From Fen-1038 sp042408355 (GTDB lineage: Bacteria; Chloroflexota; Anaerolineae; Anaerolineales; Villigracilaceae): a DNA stretch of 14,196 bases. Of the stretch, positions 8,301-12,544 are shown in pieces. The notes beneath the pieces are model-generated. The model ran no database searches and had not been told where the DNA came from. It saw nothing but the letters and a program-made list of their open reading frames with translations. Where the stretch lies: positions 1-14,196 of the forward strand of contig JBHORD010000166.1 in assembly GCA_042408355.1 (NCBI GenBank), written 5' to 3'. A program made the position numbers and the translations under genes. The number at the start of each line of letters is the position of its first letter. Within the stretch, counting starts at the first letter, position 1.

Positions 8301-8948
8301 TTCGCTGGCGCGCTTCGCCTGCCGTTCAAGACTTTTGAGCCGCGGTTCGAGTTCGGCCATGATGTCGAGGACGCGCTCAAGATTCCGCTGTGTGTTTTCG
8401 AGCCGCTTCAATGCGTCTTCGCGGCGGACGCGGTACAGCCCCACGCCGGCGGCTTCCTCGAAGAGACGGCGGCGTTCATCGGCTTTCAGGGCCAATGAAG
8501 CATCCACCAATCCTTGACCAAGAATCGTGTACGTCCGCTCTGAAAGCCCGGAGGCGGCCAGCAATTCATTCATATCGCGCAGGCGGACCTGCTGGCCGTT
8601 CAACAAATAATCGTTGTGCCCATCGCGGTAGGCGCGGCGCGTGATCGCCACTTCCGCAAAATCAACCGGAAGCCAGCCCGTGCTGTTGTCGAAAACAATT
8701 TCAGCCGAAGCCATTCCGGCGCGCGGCCGATGCTCCGAGCCGGAGAAGATCATGTCTTCGGTTTTCTTGCCGCGCAAAAGCGTGTAGGATTGTTCGCCCA
8801 ACACCCAGCGCAGAGAATCGGCAATGTTCGATTTCCCGGAACCGTTCGGCCCGACGATCGCGGTAACTCCGCTCGCGAACTCGAAAACCGTCCGCGAAGC
8901 AAACGTTTTATATCCGTGCAATTCAAGAGATTTGAGGCGAAGAGGCAT
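5340..8948 (-). CDS. smc: Chromosome segregation/condensation protein SMC
   Basis: 1202-residue SMC ATPase, the core of bacterial condensin (with ScpA and ScpB, not in this window), which organises and helps segregate the chromosome. Domains in order: N-terminal ATPase half with Walker A GPNGSGKSN at residues 33-41 and the Q-loop region GQGLVDASLALKADERRRLFEEAAG near 145-167; long coiled coil from about 170 to 500, rich in Glu, Arg, Ala and Gln; hinge about 505-665 with GYAEGARFLLEAAR and the conserved GEVFRADGLIIAG end; returning coiled coil to about 1020; C-terminal ATPase half with the signature LSGGERSLTAIALVFALL from 1100 and Walker B ICVMDEVDAMLD from 1124. Length is normal and all catalytic motifs are intact. 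The ATG at 8948 has no obvious ribosome binding site. It follows rnc by 45 bases, a common rnc-smc pairing. Confidence 0.97.
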   Translation of the reverse strand: MPLRLKSLELHGYKTFASRTVFEFASGVTAIVGPNGSGKSNIADSLRWVLGEQSYTLLRGKKTEDMIFSGSEHRPRAGMASAEIVFDNSTGWLPVDFAEVAITRRAYRDGHNDYLLNGQQVRLRDMNELLAASGLSERTYTILGQGLVDASLALKADERRRLFEEAAGVGLYRVRREDALKRLENTQRNLERVLDIMAELEPRLKSLERQAKRASEYASAQADLKVLLLEWYGYHWHHAQQQLNDARETVGVQEAKVNEAREIYAKAQAEYSQFRERLSGLRAELNTWHRQSSDLHSQRESVSRDLAVLEERQRALTASHEALISEQERAASEEKLARERLAEIEQEASRLQAELEEAKTQLANAQQALQARQAERQSADERLQSARNAIATLHSQRAEIQARLDELAVRLESQKQKLEAAQQAIQSAEAEVKKAELIYLSAQRARAASEETLRTLEAELEGKRKEVEKFESDRRAKLEERVARQAEYSRAQAQLDVLIQAEQSLAGYAEGARFLLEAARQSRLNARGALSASLDVPAELETAIAAALGDTLDAVLLETNQVEEALRLLESEEAGRAALVPLDGQSNHLLNKPDDADCLGVAAELVNAPAELRAAVKLLLGHTLVVRDRQTARRLLMDLPNYARIVTLRGEVFRADGLIIAGKSASGSTLSRPRQKRELGETLTHLNDRLDDLNRAVENLFNDLRAAQKALADHEETLRRSRAEFESAQSAEQKALVDLENAQRQFDWQKRQREELQRELSEAEKDRERLSVLVSENEAEVNQAQEEIRRLTSQFNALSLDEIQEQVAYWTTRLAVMEQSANGVQSRNFERRQNIDRLALRQQEVRARQGEIEHQLKELEEEKIILRGRESELHAQIEELRAKIEPAEKDLESAEQEENRLQEIETEAQRNLANAERILGQVQLEQLRKQEALESLQQKIVDDFGLVSFEYAANIEGPVPLPFEGLVQQLPVVTELSPDLEDHLTRQRSHLRRMGPANPDAKQEYEAESQRYSFMSAQVQDLRQAEADLRQVIAELDELTRQEFSRTYEAVDKQFRAIFTRLFGGGSARLSLTDPDNLIETGIEIEARLPGRREQGLSLLSGGERSLTAIALVFALLKVSPTPICVMDEVDAMLDEANVGRFRDLLVDLSKDTQFIVITHNRNTVQAADVIYGVTMGRDSASQVISLKLDEISEEMLGQSRT

Positions 8949-8993
8949 TGATCACGTCTGATTTCAAATTTGGATTTTCCGGTTCATGGATTA

Positions 8994-9716
8994 TCAACGA
9001 ATTCCAAGCGTCTCCAGCGCGGTTTCCGCCGCGACCTGTTCCGCAACTTGTTTGCTCGGCCCTCTGCCGCGTCCATACGTTTGATCTTTGAGACGCACTT
9101 CGACCTCGAAGATTTTGGCGTGGTCGGGACCACTCGAATTAACCACCACATAATGTGGAGTCCCGAGCTTTTGAGCCTGAGCCCACTCCTGAAAGAGACT
9201 CTTCGGATCATAGATTTCAGCGCGCAGGAGCACGCGTTCGCGAACGGCGTCCAGCAAAGGCTCCATGAATTTTTCGACCGCTTCAAGACCGAGGCCGGGA
9301 TCCAGATAAATGGCGCCGATCAACGCCTCGAAGGTCGAGCCAAGCAGATTATCGCGGTCGCGTCCGCCCGAAGCGGACTCGCCGCGTCCCATCCGCATGG
9401 CTTTGCCAAGCTCGAGGCGGCGGGCAAACTCCGCCAGCTGTTCGTTGCGCACCAGCGCTGAACGCATGCGCGTCAATTCGCCTTCGGCCATTTCGGGGCA
9501 ATGATGGTAGACCCACGCGCCGACAACAAAATCGAGCACCGCATCGCCAAGAAACTCCAAACGCTCATTGTCTTCCGACACGTTTGGATTCTCGTTGAGA
9601 TATGAACGATGCGTAAGCGCGCGCGTCAACAAAGCCAGGTTGGTAAAGGTCAAGCCCAGCCGCCTTGCCAAACTGGCCGGCGGCTCAGGCAAGCTCACTT
9701 CCAATTGCGATGCCAT
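8994..9716 (-). CDS. rnc: Ribonuclease III
   Basis: 240-residue RNase III, which cuts double-stranded RNA in rRNA maturation and mRNA turnover. The endonuclease domain spans about residues 12-160, with the signature NERLEFLGDAVL at 50-61 (metal ligands E54 and D58). The second metal site is at LLGSTFEALIGAIYLD, 124-139 (E130). The residue three before this Glu, usually Asp (D114 in E. coli numbering), is Ser127 here. The double-stranded RNA-binding domain covers about 170-238 (DPKSLFQEWAQ through GPSKQVAEQVAAETALETLG). The start is the ATG at 9716 with GGAGG at 9725-9721; upstream in-frame sequence to 10223 is not family-like. It leads the rnc-smc unit, and its leader holds two hairpins. Confidence 0.95.
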   Translation of the reverse strand: MASQLEVSLPEPPASLARRLGLTFTNLALLTRALTHRSYLNENPNVSEDNERLEFLGDAVLDFVVGAWVYHHCPEMAEGELTRMRSALVRNEQLAEFARRLELGKAMRMGRGESASGGRDRDNLLGSTFEALIGAIYLDPGLGLEAVEKFMEPLLDAVRERVLLRAEIYDPKSLFQEWAQAQKLGTPHYVVVNSSGPDHAKIFEVEVRLKDQTYGRGRGPSKQVAEQVAAETALETLGIR

Positions 9717-9735
9717 GGGACCTCCCCGGAACTCA

Positions 9736-9768
9736 GGGAGCGCACTCCCCTCACCTCGCCGGGTGAGG
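9736..9768 (-). promoter_or_regulatory. Two hairpins in the rnc 5' leader, possible autoregulatory site
   Basis: On the minus strand, CCTCACC (9768-9762) pairs with GGTGAGG (9755-9749), seven perfect pairs with a six-base loop. GGGAG (9749-9745) then pairs with CTCCC (9740-9736) around a four-base loop; the two stems share the base at 9749. A further GGACC at 9790-9786 could pair with the GGTCC overlapping the ribosome binding site at about 9722-9718. The transcript start is not known, so whether all of this is in the mRNA is inference. RNase III of E. coli limits its own synthesis by cutting a stem in its mRNA leader. Confidence 0.4.
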
Positions 9769-9983
9769 AAAAAGCGGTCCATCAGTTCCACATGAATTTT
9801 CGAGCATTTTATCGCAAAACAACATGGCTGACCATATTGTGGTTTTTCAGGGCGTACGAACGCGGAGCATGAAATCCCGCAAGCAACAAACTCCGACCGC
9901 TCCGGGGCAGGCTCGTCAATAAAAGAAGAGCCGCATTTACAAAGGTTTTGCGATACAATCCCATAAATCTTGTGGAGGCACGC

Positions 9984-10925
9984 ATGAACGACGTTGTCAG
10001 CAACGAAGTGCGCTTTCTGCACGCCATCGAACTGGGACTGGGGGCATGGGCATGGGGCGATAGAATAGTGTGGCAATATGGGCGCGGCTACAGCGACGAT
10101 GATATTCGTCAGGCATTTCAGGTATCCATCGCAGAGGGCGTCCGTTTTATTGACACCGCCGAAGTCTATGGCTCGGGCCGTTCCGAACGCCTGACGGGAC
10201 AATTCATCAAAGAAACTGACCAACCCGTTCTGGTCGCGACCAAATTTTTCCCAATGCCGTGGCGGCTGACAAGGGACGCAATCCCCAACGCGCTCAAACG
10301 CAGTCTCGAAAGACTTGGACTTGAGAAAGTGGATTTATATCAGATCCATTGGCCGTCACCGTTGCTTGGCATCGAAAAGATGATGGACGGTTTGACCGCT
10401 TGCATTGAGAGAGGCTGGACGCGCACGGTGGGGGTCTCGAATTTCGACCAATCCCAAATGTTGCGCGCTTATTCGGCGCTGGAACGGAAAGCCATTCCGC
10501 TCGCGTCGAATCAGGTACATTACAGCCTGCTCAACCGCACCGTGGAGAAGAATGGATTAATGGCGCGATGCAAGGAATTGGGAATACGCCTCATCGCCTA
10601 TAGCCCGCTCGAAATGGGACTGTTGAGCGGGAAATATACCCCGGCGAATCCTCCGCCCGGCAACCGGGGCAGTCGTTATTCAAACCTGATTCCCAAAATT
10701 GGACCGTTGTTGAAATTGATGACCGAGATCGGACAGGATCAAGGCGGCAAATCGAATGCACAGGTGGCGTTGAATTGGGTCATTTGCAAAGGCGCCCTGC
10801 CAATCCCCGGGGCAAAGAACGCATCGCAGGCTTTGCAAAACACAGGCGCCCTCGGATGGAAATTGACCGACGAGGAAGTCGCCAGACTCGATGAAATCAG
10901 CGATTACATAATTCAAGAAAAATGA
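9984..10925 (+). CDS. Aldo/keto reductase
   Basis: 313-residue NADPH-dependent oxidoreductase of the aldo/keto reductase superfamily, an (alpha/beta)8 barrel that reduces carbonyl compounds. The catalytic tetrad is complete: D57 and Y62 in FIDTAEVYGSGRSE, K87 in LVATKFF, and H122 in DLYQIHWP. Other family marks are GVSNF at 150-154, NQVHYSLLNR at 176-185, AYSPLEMGLLSGKY at 205-218 and PIPGAKN near residue 285 for NADP binding. The start is the ATG at 9984, with TGGAGG at 9972-9977; an in-frame codon at 9948 would add 12 unconserved residues and lacks a ribosome binding site. A TACAAT at 9954-9959 may be its -10. It stands alone, divergent from rnc and convergent with the HD gene. The physiological substrate is unknown. 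Confidence 0.92.
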   Translation: MNDVVSNEVRFLHAIELGLGAWAWGDRIVWQYGRGYSDDDIRQAFQVSIAEGVRFIDTAEVYGSGRSERLTGQFIKETDQPVLVATKFFPMPWRLTRDAIPNALKRSLERLGLEKVDLYQIHWPSPLLGIEKMMDGLTACIERGWTRTVGVSNFDQSQMLRAYSALERKAIPLASNQVHYSLLNRTVEKNGLMARCKELGIRLIAYSPLEMGLLSGKYTPANPPPGNRGSRYSNLIPKIGPLLKLMTEIGQDQGGKSNAQVALNWVICKGALPIPGAKNASQALQNTGALGWKLTDEEVARLDEISDYIIQEK

Positions 10926-10949
10926 AAGCGTCCGCTTCGGGGATGCTTT
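10925..10949 (+). terminator. Hairpin just after the aldo/keto reductase gene
   Basis: AAAGCGTCC (10925-10933) pairs with GGATGCTTT (10941-10949), nine pairs including one G-U, around a seven-base loop. There is no T-run after it beyond the three in the arm, so termination would be inefficient; the larger inverted repeat further on may do more. Confidence 0.4.
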
Positions 10950-10986
10950 GGGATTAGACTTTATCGGCAATACGCTAAAAACCGGC

Positions 10987-11063
10987 TTGGGACGCCGATC
11001 CACGCGGAAAACGCAGATTTTTTCTTTTGTATCAGCGTACCTCCGCGTTTTTCTGCATCCCAA
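10987..11063. repeat. Imperfect inverted repeat between convergent genes
   Basis: The 22 bases at 10987-11008 match the reverse complement of 11042-11063 at 17 positions. The outer part is TTGGGA/TCCCAA and the inner part a perfect ACGCGGA (11002-11008) with TCCGCGT (11042-11048), directly followed by more T. The interior holds a T-rich run. It resembles the palindromic intergenic repeats that I recall from Anaerolineae, and can act as a terminator for the convergent aldo/keto reductase and HD genes. Multi-copy status cannot be judged from this window. Confidence 0.5.
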
Positions 11064-11088
11064 TTTTATTTTCGATAGAGTCTATTGA

Positions 11089-11934
11089 TCAATTCGAATG
11101 TTCCGCCTCAAAAACCTGGGATTGCATATTGGCAATCCACTGTTTGCCATCTTCGGTCATGCGAAGATATTGCAATGCGTCTTGAATGTACGGGCTGACC
11201 ATCTCCCAATAAAACTTAGCGTACTTGGCGCGCATGTCGCCGGGATTTCGATATCCGAATTTCTCATTCGCGCCGATTTCCTGAAATTCATAGAATAAAG
11301 CCGGGGTTTTGCGCGCCCGCTCCGGGTCGCCGAGCTGACCGATGAAATCGGCAGCGCGCACCAGCCCGCCGTAACCTTTCGTATCTTTATATATCTCGTT
11401 ATCCGGCGAAGGGAAACGGGTCATTTCGATATAGGACGCGATCAGCTCCGCATCCAGATGCCGGGTCATTTCGTTCAGCAGACGCTGTCCGAATCGTTCC
11501 CGGACGAATAATTTGCTTCGGTCAACATGATAGGGTGTGAGGGCAATATCGGTCCCATCGAGCGGCACCGCCACCACTTCATCTCCAATACCGGTAGCGA
11601 ATTTATCCCTCGTATCGCTTCGGCAAACTCCGCGGACATATCCAATATCGTGACACATCAGCGCAATCATGAAGTGCATCCAATCGCGCGGCGACACACC
11701 GCCCTCGCGCAGATGTTTCCCTTCGATGATCGCAATGCCTGCCGTTGCGACCATAACCGTATGGTTTACGTTATGGTAAAGGGCGTCGGAATTTGCGATG
11801 TTTTCGAGCGCCAGTCTTCCGCTCCACGCAACCACCTCGCTGAATTCTTTTTGGAGGTCGGTATACATCCGCCGATAGGAACCGCGCACATGCTCAACAA
11901 ATGTATCAATAATAAGTTTCTGCCAGTTGATCAT
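11089..11934 (-). CDS. HD-domain metalloprotein (predicted metal-dependent phosphohydrolase)
   Basis: 281-residue protein with an HD/PDEase-like metal site: H54 and H58 in DALYHNVNHT, and the H95-D96 doublet in ALMCHDIGYVRGVC. Nearby conserved-looking stretches are EGKHLREGGVSPRDWMHF (71-88) and, later, GGLVRAADFIGQLGD. HD proteins of this build hydrolyse phosphoesters, often nucleotides, but the substrate here is not known. It resembles, from memory, the family annotated in Cyanobacteria and Chloroflexota as Npun_R2479-type HD metalloproteins. The ATG at 11934 is chosen because the protein then begins normally and a TGGTACACT extended -10 lies about 20 bases upstream of it; a GTG at 11988 would add 18 unlikely residues and would lie upstream of that promoter. 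No Shine-Dalgarno sequence is evident. It is divergent from aspS. Confidence 0.8.
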   Translation of the reverse strand: MINWQKLIIDTFVEHVRGSYRRMYTDLQKEFSEVVAWSGRLALENIANSDALYHNVNHTVMVATAGIAIIEGKHLREGGVSPRDWMHFMIALMCHDIGYVRGVCRSDTRDKFATGIGDEVVAVPLDGTDIALTPYHVDRSKLFVRERFGQRLLNEMTRHLDAELIASYIEMTRFPSPDNEIYKDTKGYGGLVRAADFIGQLGDPERARKTPALFYEFQEIGANEKFGYRNPGDMRAKYAKFYWEMVSPYIQDALQYLRMTEDGKQWIANMQSQVFEAEHSN

Positions 11935-12216
11935 GGGTAGACTCTGCTCCGCCCCAAGTGTACCAGAAGGAAAGCCAAAACGAATCACCCGCTGGTCACA
12001 TATGACAGCCAGGCCGGTCTGCGGGAAATGCCATTCATGCGGCAGGACAATCGCATTAGAAATAAGGTGTTATTGCGAGCAAGCATCTCTCAGCGGGCGA
12101 AGCGATCCCTTGAAAGCAGAATTTTCCCTTTGAAGCGGGGATTGCGCCTGGCAACGACAAAATCTTTAAGGTCTTGACCATAAAAAATCCAAATGCGATT
12201 GCCCTAATTCATTCGG
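11935..12216. other. Intergenic region between the HD gene and the aspS promoter
   Basis: No protein-coding gene was found. The left end carries the likely HD gene promoter on the minus strand (extended -10 TGGTACACT around 11955-11963). The middle holds a degenerate palindromic element (12066-12160). The right end is AT-rich and leads into the aspS promoter. Confidence 0.5.
12066..12160. repeat. Degenerate palindromic intergenic repeat
   Basis: The segment opens with GTTATTGCGAGCAAGC and closes with GGCAACGACAA, roughly complementary ends. Inside, GCGATCCC (12102-12109) pairs with GGGATTGC (12138-12145) with one G-U. Phrases such as 'attgcgag', 'gaagcgatccc' and 'ggcaacgacaa' are typical of a dispersed palindromic repeat that I recall from several bacterial groups including Anaerolineae. 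This copy looks decayed. Confidence 0.4.
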
Positions 12217-12243
12217 TTGCAAATTTGAACTTTATGCTATAAT
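12217..12243 (+). promoter_or_regulatory. aspS promoter with extended -10
   Basis: TATAAT at 12238-12243 is a perfect -10 and is preceded by TGC, making an extended -10 (TGCTATAAT). TTGCAA at 12217-12222 is a plausible -35 with a short spacer of 15 bases, which the extended -10 would tolerate. The predicted start is near A12250, only about three bases before the leader ATG at 12253, so the leader mRNA should have almost no 5' untranslated part. Confidence 0.7.
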
Positions 12244-12252
12244 ACCGCCACC

Positions 12253-12339
12253 ATGAACGGCAAAATCGGCTTCGCCAATAATAATAACAGCGATAATGAC
12301 GACAACTCGCATGTCGTTGGGCGAAGCTTTGCAGGTTGA
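12253..12339 (+). CDS. aspS leader peptide, Asn/Asp-rich
   Basis: A 28-codon ORF (ATG 12253, TGA 12337-12339). Residues 9-18 read NNNNSDNDDN, nine of ten being Asn or Asp; in total there are seven Asn and three Asp. The run of Asn/Asp codons (12277-12306) lies between pairing segment 1 (12268-12276) and pairing segment 2 (12315-12327) of the attenuator. This is the spacing needed for a ribosome stalled there to cover segment 1 and leave segment 2 free. There is no Shine-Dalgarno sequence, but the ATG lies about three bases or fewer from the predicted transcription start, so translation is probably leaderless. The role is regulatory: its translation speed reports the charging of tRNA-Asn and tRNA-Asp, the presumed products of the aspS gene downstream. 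The peptide itself need not have a function. Confidence 0.85.
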   Translation: MNGKIGFANNNNSDNDDNSHVVGRSFAG

Positions 12340-12396
12340 TAAAGAACTCAAGTCGAACCAATCGCCCGACGCAAATGCGTAGGGCGATTTATTTTT
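12268..12396 (+). promoter_or_regulatory. Ribosome-mediated transcription attenuator of aspS
   Basis: Four segments form alternative stems. 1:2 pairs GCTTCGCC (12269-12276) with GGCGAAGC (12320-12327), eight perfect pairs. 2:3 pairs CGTTGGGCGA (12315-12324) with TCGCCCGACG (12362-12371), ten pairs with one G-U. 3:4 is the terminator stem (12361-12388). Segment 2 cannot pair with both 1 and 3, and segment 3 cannot pair with both 2 and 4. Expected logic: with plentiful charged tRNA the ribosome runs to the stop codon at 12337, masks segment 2, and 3:4 terminates. With scarce Asn- or Asp-tRNA it stalls at 12277-12306 over segment 1, so 2:3 forms and aspS is transcribed. Without translation 1:2 forms and termination results. 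The structures are seen in the sequence; the mechanism is inferred from trp/his/phe-type attenuators. Confidence 0.85.
12361..12396 (+). terminator. Attenuator terminator (stem 3:4)
   Basis: ATCGCCC (12361-12367) pairs with GGGCGAT (12382-12388). After a single G/A mismatch the stem continues with ACGC (12369-12372) and GCGT (12377-12380) around a four-base AAAT loop. A T-rich run (TTTATTTTT, 12388-12396) follows. It is a typical intrinsic terminator, 148 bases before aspS and 22 bases after the leader stop codon, so it must be overcome for aspS expression from the upstream promoter. Confidence 0.88.
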
Positions 12397-12445
12397 GTCT
12401 GTTTAACCGCAGGGACACGCCGGGCGCGGGGGTTGGAAAACAGAC
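12397..12445 (+). other. Second hairpin after the attenuator terminator
   Basis: GTCTGTTT (12397-12404) pairs perfectly with AAACAGAC (12438-12445), and the stem extends with AACC (12405-12408) and GGTT (12431-12434) across a three-base bulge. It starts directly at the end of the terminator T-run. A role is not evident; it could protect the processed aspS mRNA or act on the ribosome binding region. The remaining stretch to 12530 shows no clear gene. Confidence 0.45.
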
Positions 12446-12544
12446 GAACACACGGACTTCTTTTAGATTTTTCTCGTGTTCGTTTGTGCCTCCAGCAGCG
12501 CTGTATTCTTTCGGCGTCGCGGTAAATAGAAAAGGAGGCGCATC

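Noticed and set aside
5328..8951. Several long plus-strand reading frames across smc
   Set aside because: They are shadows of the high-GC smc coding sequence; none has family motifs, and smc is certain on the minus strand.
9948..9983. Earlier start of the aldo/keto reductase
   Set aside because: It overlaps the likely -10 (TACAAT) and has no ribosome binding site, whereas the ATG at 9984 has TGGAGG at a good distance.
9717..10223. N-terminal extension of RNase III up to 10223
   Set aside because: The extra 169 residues are not family-like, overlap the aldo/keto reductase start on the other strand, and the ATG at 9716 has a GGAGG ribosome binding site.
11935..11988. GTG start at 11988 for the HD protein
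   Set aside because: It would lie upstream of the extended -10 seen on the minus strand and adds 18 residues of no recognisable character.
12397..12530. A T-box riboswitch in front of aspS
   Set aside because: No T-box consensus (TGGNACCGCG-like) or Stem I-like structure was found; the Asn/Asp ORF and nested stems explain the region better.
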